Source: Microvirga roseola (GTDB lineage Bacteria; Pseudomonadota; Alphaproteobacteria; Rhizobiales; Beijerinckiaceae). From it: a DNA stretch of 64,000 nucleotides. The stretch spans positions 42,098-106,097 of the forward strand of contig NZ_JAJATX010000012.1 of NCBI RefSeq assembly GCF_020866965.1. The letters run 5' to 3'. A model generated the notes under the pieces. It searched no databases. It saw nothing but the letters and a program-made list of their open reading frames with translations, and was not told the origin of the DNA. Position numbers and translations under genes: made by a program. This document shows positions 32,888 through 42,335 of this stretch, in pieces; position 1 is the first letter of the stretch; each line of letters begins with the position of its first letter.

Positions 32888-33796
32888 ATGAACGACTGGG
32901 CATTCAGCGAAGACGAACTCGCCGTGGTCCGGCGGGCCTATGCCAGGCAGATGCTGGCTCTCGTCGGCATCGAAGACGATCCCCGGCTCGAGGAGGCTCT
33001 GGCCGCTGTGCCACGGGAGCGCTTTCTGGGTGATCCGCCCTGGCATATGTCCCGCCCACCGATGGGCTATGCGCCTGTCCCGTCGGCCGATCCCGTGGTG
33101 CTGTATCAGGATGCGCTTTTCGCGCTCGCATCGCGCCGGGGCATCAACAACGGCAGCCCCTCCCTGCATACGCGCTGGCTCCATGCCCTGGACCTGAAAC
33201 AGGGCGAGCGCGTTGCTCATATCGGTGCGGGAACGGGCTACTACACGGCTCTCCTGGCCCATCTCGTCGGCGAGAGCGGCCATGTGCTGGCCGTCGAGTT
33301 CGACCCGGACCTTGCCGAGCGCGCCCGGACCAATCTCGCCGGGCGGCCGAACGTCACGGTCATCCAGGGCGATGGAGCCGAATGGCCGCGGGAGTCCGTG
33401 GATGCCGTCTATGTGAATTTCGCGGTCGAACGGCCTGCCGAGACCTGGGTCGAGAATCTGCGGCCGGGCGGCCGGCTCGTCTTCCCGCTCGGAGTGCCGC
33501 GCCCCAAGCCGAGTCCCTGGGGCGGCGTTCACTCGCTTTATGGTGCGGGGCTGTGCGTGACCCGGAAAGCGGGCGGTTTTGCCGTCCGCTGGCTCGGGCC
33601 TGCCGCTTTCGTCTGCGCGGAAGGCCGCCTGTCGCAACCCGGAGAGGACAGGCAGGCCCTGCAGGCCGCCTTCGAGCGCGGTGGGATGGAGTTTGCGCGC
33701 AGCCTGATCTGGCGGGCCAATCCGCCGCCCGGCCGGTGCTGCTTCGCCGGGGCGGGATGGGCGCTGTGCTATGACGAGGTGCCCGACGACGAGTGA
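32888..33796 (+). CDS. Protein-L-isoaspartate O-methyltransferase-like protein
   Basis: A 302-aa SAM-dependent methyltransferase. Residues 35-60 (EEALAAVPRERFLGDP) resemble the opening of PCMT enzymes. The SAM site is AHIGAGTGYYTALLAH at 110-125, followed by VLAVEFDPDLAERARTNL. The C-terminal part differs from canonical Pcm, and the substrate is unproven. A strong ribosome site (GGAGGAG) precedes the ATG at 32888, although the frame is open upstream. It is divergent from the DsbA-like gene and converges with the GGDEF-EAL gene 10 bp later. Confidence 0.85.
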   Translation: MNDWAFSEDELAVVRRAYARQMLALVGIEDDPRLEEALAAVPRERFLGDPPWHMSRPPMGYAPVPSADPVVLYQDALFALASRRGINNGSPSLHTRWLHALDLKQGERVAHIGAGTGYYTALLAHLVGESGHVLAVEFDPDLAERARTNLAGRPNVTVIQGDGAEWPRESVDAVYVNFAVERPAETWVENLRPGGRLVFPLGVPRPKPSPWGGVHSLYGAGLCVTRKAGGFAVRWLGPAAFVCAEGRLSQPGEDRQALQAAFERGGMEFARSLIWRANPPPGRCCFAGAGWALCYDEVPDDE

Positions 33797-33806
33797 CTAA
33801 AGGCTG

Positions 33807-36446
33807 TCAGGCTCCCGCCCATGAAACGATCAGGCAAGGAATGTCCTCTGCAGGCGCAGGCCGTCCGAAATGGTATCCCTGCACCAGATCGCAGCTCATG
33901 CGCTGCAGAAGGGTCGCCTGGAAGGCGGTTTCGACGCCTTCGGCAACGACCTCGATGTCGAGATTGCGGCCGAGGCTCAAGAGCGCTCTGACGATGGCCG
34001 CATCCCCCGCATCCGTCTCCAGGCCGCCCACGAAGGAGCGGTCGATCTTGATCGCGTGGACCGGAAAGCGCTTGAGGTGGGAGAGCGAGGCATAGCCGGT
34101 CCCGAAATCGTCCAGCGCAATCGTCACGCCTTCCGCACTGAGGGTCCGCAGGGCCCGCTCCACGAATTCCGCGCCTGAGCCAAGAAATACGCTCTCGGTC
34201 ACCTCCACTTCGAGGCAGCGCGCCGGCACGCCTTCCCGTCTCAGCTCCTCCAGAACACGCTCCGCATAATCGTCACGCCGGAATTCGGCCGCCGACACAT
34301 TGATGGCGACGCGCCCGAATTCCAGACCGGCTTCGAGCCAGCTGCGCATATCCCTGAACACGCAGGAACGCATGCGCTCGCCAATGGCGGCTCCGAGTTC
34401 CTTGTCGTTGAAGGCTGCAGCTATGGAATCGGGCGATTGAATGCCGTCGCGGGGATGCCGCCACCGCAGGAGGGCCTCAAATCCCCCGAGGGCCCCTGAG
34501 GCCAGCAACACCTTGGGCTGGTAGAACGGAACGATCCATTGCGATGCCAGTGCAAGGTTCGCCACTTCCAGGGCGGAGGCTGCCTTTTGCGCCGCCTCAC
34601 TCATGGCGGGGACGAACATCTTGAACACGCCGCGCCCTGAGGCCTTGCTGCGGTAGAGCGCGAGGTCGGCCTGTTTCTGAAGCTCCTCGGGGCTCACGCC
34701 GCGCCCAAGCGCGATAGCGCCGCCGATGCTGGTGCGGCAGTCCATCAGCTTCCCATCGCGTTTCAGGGGCTCCTGCATGCGCTCCAGGATGGCCATGGCG
34801 ACCGCGGCGATACCGGTCTCGCCTGCGACCTGGGGCAGGAGGACGGCGAATTCGTCGCCGCCCAGACGGGCGACCATGTCCGTGGTCCTCACGACGGTGC
34901 GGAGCCTTTGGGCGAACTCCTTCAGCAGGTCGTCGCCGGCATCGTGACCGAATTTGTCGTTGATCTGCTTGAGGTGATCGAGATCCATGACCAGAAGGCC
35001 GGTCGCGCAATGAGGTCCCGAGATTCCCTCGAGCGCCCGCTGCAGGTGCTCGCGGAAAAGCCTGCGGTTGGCGAGCCCCGTCAGATCGTCGTGGTGGGCC
35101 GCCCAGCGCAGCGTCTCTTCCGTGAGCTTCTGGTCGTGGATATCTTCGAGCGTGCCGTACCAGCGGACGATGACGCCATCTGCATTGCGCCTCGCCGCGG
35201 CACGCGCCCGATGCCAGCGGTAGGCGCCGCCAGCTGTCCGGAGCCGATGATCGGAATCGTAGGCCGAACCCGCTTCCAGGGAGTGAATCCACCGGTCCCT
35301 GGTTCTAGCCACGTCATCGGGATGAAGCACCTTGAGCCAGCCGGCGCCCAGCGCCTCCTCCAGGGCCAGGCCCGTTCTGTCCTGCCACCGGGACGAGACA
35401 TCGAGAATGTTGCCCTGCGCGTCGGCGGTCCAAGGGATCTGCGGGTTGAGCTCCACGGAGTGACGGTGATGCTCCTCGCTCTCACGCAGAGCGGCATCGT
35501 TTCGCTGCCGCTCGATGGCGAGAGCCGCCAGATGCAGCACGGCCTCCATGCGCTCCATCTCGTGGAATGTCGGCGTGCGCGGCTCGTCGTAGTAGAAGCC
35601 GAAAGTGCCGAGCACCTCCCCGGATCGCGAGAAAATCGGCTTCGACCAGCAGGCGCGCAGGCCGTGCTCGAGGGCAAGATCGCGCCACCGCGCCCATAAG
35701 GGATCGGATGCGATGTCGGAGACGATGACACTGCATTGCGCATGGGCGGCCGTCCCGCATGAGCCCACCTCCGGCCCGATGCCCAGACCGTCGATGGCCG
35801 CACTGTAGGCGGCAGGCAGGCGGGGAGCCGCCCCGTGGCGAAGTACGCCGTTCTCCGCATCGCGAAGCAGGATCGAGCAGCGCGCATCGGGAAGCTGCGC
35901 CTCCGCCAGGAGGCAGAGGGCTCCGAGAATATCGCCGACAGGCTGACCTGCGGCCACCATTTCCAGAACACGGGCATGGTTTTGAAGTGCGAACTCCGCC
36001 TCTTTCCGGTCGTGAATATCTTCCGTCGTGCCGTACCAGAATGCGATCGCTCCGGTTTCGTCCCTGTGCGCTCCCGCACTGGAACGACACCAGCGGTAGG
36101 TGCCGTCGACGAATTTGATCCTGTATTCGCACAGATAGGAGTCCCCGGACGCCAGGCTCTTTCGCCTGGACTCGACGAGGAGAGGCAGATCGTCCGGGTG
36201 AACGAGCGCCGTCCACCCGGTCCCGACAAGCTGGTCCGAAGCCACGCCCAGCCGCTCGAATGCGCCAGGGCCGATCTCAAGGATCTTTCCCCCGGCATCG
36301 GAGGCCCAAGGGATCTGGCGGCTCAATTCAACGGCGTAACGATACAGGCTCTCGGCGGTAGGCGAAGTGTTGTGATGCAGTTCCGACATTCCTTCGCAGG
36401 ATGTGTCATGGGCCTGGGCCGAGGCTGTGGAGTCGAGCCGTTGCAT
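33807..36446 (-). CDS. PAS-GAF-PAS-GGDEF-EAL cyclic-di-GMP signalling protein
   Basis: A soluble multidomain protein of about 879 aa. Domains in order from the chosen start are PAS (about 30-150), GAF (about 160-305), PAS (about 320-445), GGDEF (about 455-620) and EAL (about 630-875). The GGDEF motif (RLGGDEFAVLL) is intact, with an RTTD inhibitory I-site five residues upstream. The EAL domain keeps EALLRW and DDFGTGYASL. Both diguanylate cyclase and phosphodiesterase activity are therefore possible. No membrane segment is seen, so it senses a cytoplasmic cue. The start is uncertain: ATG 36446 or 36389, or a TTG at 36545; none has a clear ribosome site. Confidence 0.9.
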   Translation of the reverse strand: MQRLDSTASAQAHDTSCEGMSELHHNTSPTAESLYRYAVELSRQIPWASDAGGKILEIGPGAFERLGVASDQLVGTGWTALVHPDDLPLLVESRRKSLASGDSYLCEYRIKFVDGTYRWCRSSAGAHRDETGAIAFWYGTTEDIHDRKEAEFALQNHARVLEMVAAGQPVGDILGALCLLAEAQLPDARCSILLRDAENGVLRHGAAPRLPAAYSAAIDGLGIGPEVGSCGTAAHAQCSVIVSDIASDPLWARWRDLALEHGLRACWSKPIFSRSGEVLGTFGFYYDEPRTPTFHEMERMEAVLHLAALAIERQRNDAALRESEEHHRHSVELNPQIPWTADAQGNILDVSSRWQDRTGLALEEALGAGWLKVLHPDDVARTRDRWIHSLEAGSAYDSDHRLRTAGGAYRWHRARAAARRNADGVIVRWYGTLEDIHDQKLTEETLRWAAHHDDLTGLANRRLFREHLQRALEGISGPHCATGLLVMDLDHLKQINDKFGHDAGDDLLKEFAQRLRTVVRTTDMVARLGGDEFAVLLPQVAGETGIAAVAMAILERMQEPLKRDGKLMDCRTSIGGAIALGRGVSPEELQKQADLALYRSKASGRGVFKMFVPAMSEAAQKAASALEVANLALASQWIVPFYQPKVLLASGALGGFEALLRWRHPRDGIQSPDSIAAAFNDKELGAAIGERMRSCVFRDMRSWLEAGLEFGRVAINVSAAEFRRDDYAERVLEELRREGVPARCLEVEVTESVFLGSGAEFVERALRTLSAEGVTIALDDFGTGYASLSHLKRFPVHAIKIDRSFVGGLETDAGDAAIVRALLSLGRNLDIEVVAEGVETAFQATLLQRMSCDLVQGYHFGRPAPAEDIPCLIVSWAGA

Positions 36447-36794
36447 GATTGAAACTAGCGTACTGCAGGAAACAGGATACTTCCTTGAACCACATTGCCG
36501 TTGCTGTCCATCAGGATGAAAGTTCGATGGGGCAATCTCAGACAAGCCACGCGAAGACTATCCGCAGATACGTTTCTTGTGGGCTGCCTCTGCGGCACCT
36601 TCCCTGAAATTTCGACAGGCGAGGCTTGCGGAAACGCGCATGGCCTTAGGCCAGCCTTCTGGCCCATGGGCGGTAGGAGCTTCCCGTTCTCGTCTTTCAC
36701 CGATCCAGGTTTTGGAAGCCGCTCACTCCCGAACGCGGAACGGTGCATCCGGCTGGCCGTTGACCGGGCAACCTCCACCAGCCCGGAGCCGTCC
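36447..36794. other. Intergenic region between the GGDEF-EAL gene and the broken dehydrogenase gene
   Basis: About 350 bp of divergent upstream DNA. It could hold promoters for both flanking genes and an N-terminal extension of the GGDEF-EAL protein (a TTG start at 36545). No repeat, RNA gene or convincing promoter was recognised. Confidence 0.5.
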
Positions 36795-38596
36795 ATGCCC
36801 CGCTCGCTCCTGACCGCCCCGCTTCTCGCCGGCGTGAGCCTTCTCGCCCTCCCGGTTCTCGCCCTGGGAGGCAAGGTCGGGAATATTCCAATGCCGTCGT
36901 GACCGGCCATGTCCTCGAGCCGCGCAAGCTCGAGCCGACGGCCGAGGAGATCGCCCGGCGCATCAAGGCTCCGCAGAAATTCTCGGTCTCCGTCTTCGCA
37001 CGCGACCTCGTGAACCCGCGCATGCTCGCGGTGGGGGAGGACGGAACGGTCTATGCGACCCGCCGCTCCGTCGGCGACGTGGTCATGATGAAAGACACCA
37101 ACGGCGACGGCACGGCCGACGAGACGCGCTCCATCGCAAGCCGCTCCGGCATGCACGGAATCGCCATCGACGGGCGCACGGCCTATCTGGTCACGGTCAA
37201 CGACGTCTATACCGCGCCGATCCGGGACGACGGCTCGTTCGGCGAATTGCAGCGCATCATCGACGACCTGCCCGCCGCCGGGCAGCATCCGAACCGCACC
37301 ATCGCCATGGGCCCGGACGGCAAGCTCTACATCTCGGTCGGATCCACCTGCAACGCCTGCGGCGAGACCGATCCGGAGAACGCCACTCTCGTCCAGGCGG
37401 AGCCCGACGGCTCATCCCGCAGGATCTTCGCCTCGGGGCTGCGCAACACCATCGGCTTCGACTGGCACCCCGAGACCCGGGTCCTCTATGGCATGGACCA
37501 CGGGATCGACTGGCTCGGCGACAACACCCAGATCGAGGAGCTGAACCGGATCGAGGAGGGTAGGCGCTACGGCTGGCCCTATATCTACGGCATGGGCGAG
37601 TTCAACCCGCAGGACGACCCGCCCGGCGACATCACCCTTGCGCAATGGGCTGCCGCGAGCACCCAGCCGCTCCTGGGCTACACGCCCCATGCCGCGCCGA
37701 TGCAGATGGCGTTCTACGATGGCGATGCCTTCCCGCCGGACTACCGCGGCGACGCTTTCATCGCCATGCGCGGCTCCTGGAACCGTAAGCCGCCGAGCGG
37801 CCACGAGGTCGTGCGGGTCCGTTTCGGGAACGGTGAGCCCCAGAGCGCCGAGCCCTTCCTGACGGGCTTCCTCTCCGAGGAAGGCGGGAGCTACGGCTAT
37901 CTCGGCCGTCTGGCCGGCATCGCCGTCGCGGCCGACGGCGCCCTCCTCGTGGCGGACGATTCCAACGGCGTCATCTACCGCGTGGCCTATCAGGGACCCG
38001 AGCAGCCGGAGGCGACCTCGTCCGTGCAGGCCGGCGCCAGTTCGGCTGCGCCCATGCGGGATCAGACGGCCATGTTTCAGGACATCGCGCTCAACGTCGT
38101 CGATGCGAAACAGTCCGAATCGCTCCAGGTCAGTTCCTCGGCCCCAGCCGCAGGAGTCGATTCCGATGACCCATTCGGCCTATGGCGAGAATGCCTCGCC
38201 GCCCCTGTCCTGGTCCGGCGCCCCGGAGGGAACGCGCTCCTTCGCCGTCGTGGTGGACGATCCCGACGCGCCGGGCGACAAGCCGTTCACCCATTGGGTC
38301 GCCTACAACATCCCGGCCGACACGACCTCTCTGCGCGAGGGGTGCCTACCGATCCGGCGATCCCGCTGCCCGAGGGCGCGAAGCAGGGCGTCAACAGCCG
38401 CGGCTCGACAGGGAATTTCGGCATGAAACCCCCGGCCCCCGACGGCGCACACAGCTACCATTTCCAGGTCTTCGCCCTCGACAAGACCCTTGACCTGAAG
38501 CCCGGGGCCACCCGGGAGGACCTTCTCAAGGCCATGCAGGGACATGTGCTGGCCAAGGGCGAGGTGGTCGGAACCAACGACCATCAGCCGAACTGA
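36795..38596 (+). pseudogene. Frameshifted PQQ-type sugar dehydrogenase / PEBP (YbhB-like) fusion
   Basis: Three frame changes break a long gene. It begins at ATG 36795 with a signal peptide (LLTAPLLAGVSLLALPVLAL) whose frame ends at 36902. The protein continues from about 36890 in another frame with a glucose/sorbosone-dehydrogenase beta-propeller (LVNPRMLAVGEDGTVYATRR, GSTCNACGETDPENATL, YGMDHGIDWLGDN). Near 38155-38166 the frame changes again, giving a phosphatidylethanolamine-binding-like domain (GENASPPLSWSGAPEGTRSF). At about 38340 it returns (TDPAIPLPEGAKQG to GHVLAKGEVVG). Changes one and three each fit one missing base, and the third is in a G run. The parts themselves are well conserved, so decay is recent or the sequence has errors. 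Confidence 0.8.
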
Positions 38597-38615
38597 CCGG
38601 TCGAGCCCGAGGCAC

Positions 38616-38649
38616 GAAAAAGGCCTGCCTCTGGCATGGAGGCAGGCCT
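38616..38649 (-). terminator. Terminator of the fabA-fabB-fabI operon
   Basis: On the minus strand an 11-bp stem, AGGCCTGCCTC / GAGGCAGGCCT (38621-38649), is followed by TTTTTCG. It lies 35 bp after the fabI stop. It may also serve the convergent broken gene. Confidence 0.9.
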
Positions 38650-38684
38650 GATCCTGTCCGTAAGAGGCGGGAGCCGCTCGGGCC

Positions 38685-39611
38685 TTAGGCCTCTTCGCCC
38701 GTCACGCCCGCGGCGTCCTGGGCCTTGAGCACGTCGGGACGGGGCATCGAGATGATGTTGTAGCCCGAATCCACGTAGTGGATCTCGCCGGTCACCCCGT
38801 TCGAGAGGTCCGAGAGCAGATAGAGCGCCGAGCCGCCGATATCCTCGATGGTCACCGTCCGGCGAAGCGGAGCATGCGCCTTCTGGTAGGTGAACATGAG
38901 GCGCGCGTCCGAAATGCCGGCGCCTGCCAGCGTGCGGACGGGACCGGCCGAGATGGCGTTGCAGCGGATGCCGTGCGGGCCCAGATCGGAGGCGATGTAG
39001 CGCATGGAGGCTTCCAGCGCTGCCTTCGCCACGCCCATCACGTTATAGTTCGGCATCACCCGGGTGGAGCCGCCATAGGTGAGGGTGAGGAGCGATCCGC
39101 CGTTCCTCATGCGCTTGGCGGCGCGCTGGGCGATCTCCGTGAAGGAGAAGCAGGAGATCACCATCGTGCGGGAGAAGTTCTCGCGGGTGGTGACGTCCAC
39201 GTAGGGGCCCTTGAGCTGCGACTTGTCGGAAAAGCCGATGGCGTGGACCACGAAATCGAGGCTGTCCCAGTGCCGGTCGAGGGTCTCGAACACGCCGTCG
39301 ACGGAGGCGATGTCCTCCACGTCGCAGGGCAGGACGAGGTTGGAGCCGAGCGACTGCGCCAGGGGAGTGACGCGCTTGCCCAGCGCATCGCCCTGATAGG
39401 TGAAGGCGAGCTCCGCCCCGTGCTGCGACAAGGTCTTGGCAATGCCCCAGGCTATTGAGTGGTCGTTCGCGACGCCCATGATGAGGCCGCGCTTTCCGTG
39501 CATCAGACCGTTCACTCGGGTCCCCCTGTGCATCGGCTCTTGTCGATGCCGCCCCTGAATGTCCGGGCGATCATCGCGAGCCGTTATGACGGTATCGGTG
39601 AGCATGTCCAT
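38685..39611 (-). CDS. fabI: Enoyl-[acyl-carrier-protein] reductase (NADH) FabI
   Basis: FabI does the last step of each fatty-acid elongation cycle. The 308-aa product is a short-chain dehydrogenase with the FabI nucleotide-binding start GLIMGVANDHSIAWGIAKTL and active-site residues in YNVMGVAKAALE (Tyr-X6-Lys). The core is standard, but about 35 extra residues precede it (from MDMLTDTVITARDDRPDI). The ATG at 39611 is chosen for AAGGGG 6 bases upstream; another ATG is 10 codons earlier. Internal ATGs near the conserved GKRGLI could give the usual ~270-aa form. It is the last gene of fabA-fabB-fabI. Confidence 0.95.
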   Translation of the reverse strand: MDMLTDTVITARDDRPDIQGRHRQEPMHRGTRVNGLMHGKRGLIMGVANDHSIAWGIAKTLSQHGAELAFTYQGDALGKRVTPLAQSLGSNLVLPCDVEDIASVDGVFETLDRHWDSLDFVVHAIGFSDKSQLKGPYVDVTTRENFSRTMVISCFSFTEIAQRAAKRMRNGGSLLTLTYGGSTRVMPNYNVMGVAKAALEASMRYIASDLGPHGIRCNAISAGPVRTLAGAGISDARLMFTYQKAHAPLRRTVTIEDIGGSALYLLSDLSNGVTGEIHYVDSGYNIISMPRPDVLKAQDAAGVTGEEA

Positions 39612-39674
39612 GTGAGTCCCCTTCTTGTGATTCGGGGACATCGCATGGCGCTGTCTCAGTCCTGTGACGATTCC

Positions 39675-40898
39675 TTATCCGGTGTAGCGGCTGAAGACGA
39701 GTGTGGCATTCGTGCCGCCGAAGCCGAACGAGTTCGAGAGAACCGTATCGATCTTCGCCTCGTCGATCCGCTTGCGGACGATGTTCATGTCGGCGAAAGC
39801 CGGATCGATCTCCTCGATATGGGCGCTTTCGCAGATGAAACGGTTGTTCATCATGAGGAGCGAATAGATCGCCTCCTGCACGCCGGTGGCGCCCAGGGAG
39901 TGGCCGGTGAGCGATTTCGTCGCAGAGATCGGCGGGCACTTGTCGCCGGAGCCGAAGACTTCGCGGATCGCCTCGATCTCCTTCTCGTCGCCGACAGGCG
40001 TCGAGGTGGCGTGCGGGTTGATGTAGTCGATCGGGTCATGGACGTTCTGGAGGGCCATGCGCATGCAGCGCACCGCGCCTTCGCCCGAAGGCGCGACCAT
40101 GTCGTGGCCGTCCGAGGTCATGCCGTAGCCGACGATCTCGCCGTAGATCCTGGCGCCGCGCGCCTTGGCGTGCTCCAGCTCCTCTAGCACCAGCACGCCC
40201 GCGCCGCCGGCGATGACGAAGCCGTCCCGGTTCGCGTCATAGGCGCGCGAGGCGGTGGCCGGCCGGTCGTTGTACTTGGTGGACATGGCGCCCATGGCGT
40301 CGAAGAGGGAGGACATGGTCCAGTCCAGGTCCTCGCAGCCGCCGGCGAACATGATGTCCTGCTTCCCGTACTGGATCATCTCATAGGCGTTGCCGACGCA
40401 GTGATTCGAGGTCGCGCAGGCGGACGAGATCGAATAGTTCACGCCCTTGATCTTGAACCAGGTCGCCAGCGTCGCCGAGGCGGTGGAGGACATGGCCTTG
40501 GGAACGGCGAAGGGGCCGATCCGCTTGGGGCCCTTGTCGCGGGTGATGTCCGCGGCCTCCACGATGATTCGGGTCGAGGGGCCGCCCGAGCCCATGATGA
40601 TGCCGGTGCGCTCGTTGGAGATGTCGCTCTCCTCCAGTCCCGCGTCCCGGATCGCCTGGTCCATGGCCACATGGTTCCAGGCGGTGCCCTTGGCGTGGAA
40701 GCGCATGGCGCGCCGGTCGACAATCTCTTCCGGGTTCAGGGAAGGCGCCCCGTGCACCTGGCAGCGGAAGCCGTACTTCTCGTAGTCATCGGCCTTGCTG
40801 ATACCGGATTTCGCCTCGCGCAGGGAGGCCAGCACCTCCTGCGTGTTGTTGCCGATGGACGACACGATGCCCATTCCGGTGACGACGACGCGCCTCAT
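39675..40898 (-). CDS. fabB: Beta-ketoacyl-ACP synthase I
   Basis: FabB condenses malonyl-ACP with acyl-ACP and is needed for unsaturated fatty acids. The 407-aa enzyme has the catalytic cysteine in [17 protein letters not shown] near residue 163 and the two histidines in [12 protein letters not shown] and [12 protein letters not shown]. It opens [17 protein letters not shown]. It lies between fabA and fabI on the minus strand, the usual pairing with FabA for the anaerobic unsaturated pathway. GAGGTAGG precedes the ATG. Confidence 0.97.
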   Translation of the reverse strand: MRRVVVTGMGIVSSIGNNTQEVLASLREAKSGISKADDYEKYGFRCQVHGAPSLNPEEIVDRRAMRFHAKGTAWNHVAMDQAIRDAGLEESDISNERTGIIMGSGGPSTRIIVEAADITRDKGPKRIGPFAVPKAMSSTASATLATWFKIKGVNYSISSACATSNHCVGNAYEMIQYGKQDIMFAGGCEDLDWTMSSLFDAMGAMSTKYNDRPATASRAYDANRDGFVIAGGAGVLVLEELEHAKARGARIYGEIVGYGMTSDGHDMVAPSGEGAVRCMRMALQNVHDPIDYINPHATSTPVGDEKEIEAIREVFGSGDKCPPISATKSLTGHSLGATGVQEAIYSLLMMNNRFICESAHIEEIDPAFADMNIVRKRIDEAKIDTVLSNSFGFGGTNATLVFSRYTG

Positions 40899-41043
40899 AG
40901 CCTACCTCTTCCTAGGAAACCGAAAGCCAGCCTGATTCACCTAAGGCCGACCTCGCTCATTCTCAACCGTCAACCCGCGACGGAGCAGGGCTCCACCGCG
41001 GGGCAAAAGGGGGCGGATTGCGCCGCCGGCGCGGTTCGGGGCG

Positions 41044-41589
41044 TCAGCCGCCCGCCGCCGCCTCGGTCTGGAACAGGCCAACCCGCAGGTCCTTGGCCTC
41101 GTAGATGCGCTTGCCGTCGGCTTCGAGCCAGCCGTCGGCGATGCCGAGCACCAGCTTGGAGCGGAAGATGCGCTTGAGGTCGACGCCGTAAACCACCCTC
41201 TTGACGGAAGGCAGCACCTGGTCGGCGAATTTCACCTCGCCCACGCCCAGGGCCCGGCCGCGGCCCGGCGAGCCGGACCAGCCCAGGAAGAAGCCCACCA
41301 TCTGCCACAGGGCGTCGAGCCCCAGGCAGCCCGGCATGACCGGGTCGCCCTTGAAATGGCAGGGGAAGAACCAGAGGTCGGGCCTCACATCGAGCTCGGC
41401 GCGCACGTGGCCCTTGCCGTTCTCGCCGCCATCCTCGCCGATGGAGGTGATGCGGTCGAACATCAGCATGGGCGGAAGCGGAAGCTGCGCATTGCCGGGG
41501 CCGAACAATTCTCCACGCCCGCAGGCGAGGAGCTCTTCGTAAGTAAAGCTGGACTGGCGGGCCATGCCGGGTGCCGATCCTTTCATCAT
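41044..41589 (-). CDS. fabA: 3-hydroxydecanoyl-ACP dehydratase/isomerase
   Basis: FabA dehydrates 3-hydroxydecanoyl-ACP and isomerises the double bond, starting unsaturated fatty-acid synthesis. The 181-aa hot-dog-fold protein has the catalytic histidine in [14 protein letters not shown] and the acid in LGLDALWQM, with the family opening [18 protein letters not shown]. The start at 41589 is the first of two adjacent ATGs; the ATG at 41565 ([11 protein letters not shown]) matches the usual N-terminus and is an alternative. It is the first gene of fabA-fabB-fabI and is divergent from irr. Confidence 0.96.
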   Translation of the reverse strand: MMKGSAPGMARQSSFTYEELLACGRGELFGPGNAQLPLPPMLMFDRITSIGEDGGENGKGHVRAELDVRPDLWFFPCHFKGDPVMPGCLGLDALWQMVGFFLGWSGSPGRGRALGVGEVKFADQVLPSVKRVVYGVDLKRIFRSKLVLGIADGWLEADGKRIYEAKDLRVGLFQTEAAAGG

Positions 41590-41762
41590 GACGTCAAAAT
41601 GGCCTCGGAGAAGCCGGGGTCCATGGGTGTGGGGGCTCTGGTAGCACAGGCTTGGCCGTCCATCAAAGGGACCCGATCGAGGAGTCGGAATTCTTTTCCT
41701 GATCTAAGGATCATCCCTTAAGCGCCATCCCGGGCCAGCCTTGCAGTCGAGGCCTCGCTTTC

Positions 41763-41780
41763 CTATGATTGTAATGATAG
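41763..41780. promoter_or_regulatory. Inverted repeat upstream of irr
   Basis: CTATGATT-gt-AATGATAG, 7 of 8 positions symmetric, 27 bp before the irr ATG and in the shared irr/fabA upstream region. It is a candidate operator, perhaps for Irr itself or another iron regulator, but it is not a textbook ICE motif. Confidence 0.35.
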
Positions 41781-41807
41781 AAGCGCTTATTCTCGCATTC
41801 AGTTCCG

Positions 41808-42281
41808 ATGATGACCGATCCCTTGTCTGCCTATATCGAAGCCACGAATCCTCCGGCCCACCGGAAGGGATGTCCCGTGTCCGAATTGCGGGACAAGCTG
41901 CGTCGCGTCGGCCTGCGCCCGACCCGCCAGCGAGTCTCCCTGGGCTGGCTCCTGTTCGGGAAGGGCGACCGGCACATCACGGCTGAAATGCTCTTCGACG
42001 AGGCGACGAGGGCCCGCGTCCCGGTTTCGCTCGCCACCGTCTACAACACACTGCACCAGTTCACGGAAGCCGGCCTCCTGCGCCAGCTCGCCGTCGACGG
42101 CTCCAAGGCCTATTTCGACACCAATCCCACCGAGCACCATCATTTCTTCCTGGAAGACGAGGGCGAGCTCGTGGACATGCCTTCGGCCAGCGTGAGCGTC
42201 GCCGAGCTGCCCGAGCCTCCTCCGGGCATGGAAGTGGCGGGCGTCGAGGTCATCGTGCGCTTACGCCGCAAGTCGGCCTAA
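41808..42281 (+). CDS. irr: Iron response regulator Irr
   Basis: Irr is the haem-responsive Fur-family regulator of iron metabolism in Rhizobiales. The 157-aa protein has the winged-helix DNA-binding region LRPTRQRVSLGWLLFG...VSLATVYNTLHQFT. It also carries the histidine triplet His110-112 (EHHHFFLEDEGEL) that takes part in haem binding. Cys22-Pro23 (KGCPVSEL) resembles a short haem regulatory motif. An acidic, proline-rich segment lies near the C-terminus. Two ATGs overlap at the start. It is divergent from fabA, a conserved arrangement in this order. Confidence 0.93.
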   Translation: MMTDPLSAYIEATNPPAHRKGCPVSELRDKLRRVGLRPTRQRVSLGWLLFGKGDRHITAEMLFDEATRARVPVSLATVYNTLHQFTEAGLLRQLAVDGSKAYFDTNPTEHHHFFLEDEGELVDMPSASVSVAELPEPPPGMEVAGVEVIVRLRRKSA

Positions 42282-42335
42282 GGAAGCGCCCGACGACACC
42301 GCCTCATCGCGCGAGCGGCCACTGAAAACCCGATC

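Noticed and set aside
32744..33637. Upstream extension of the DsbA-like protein
   Set aside because: The extension is antisense to the methyltransferase gene, and a clean signal peptide begins at 32743.
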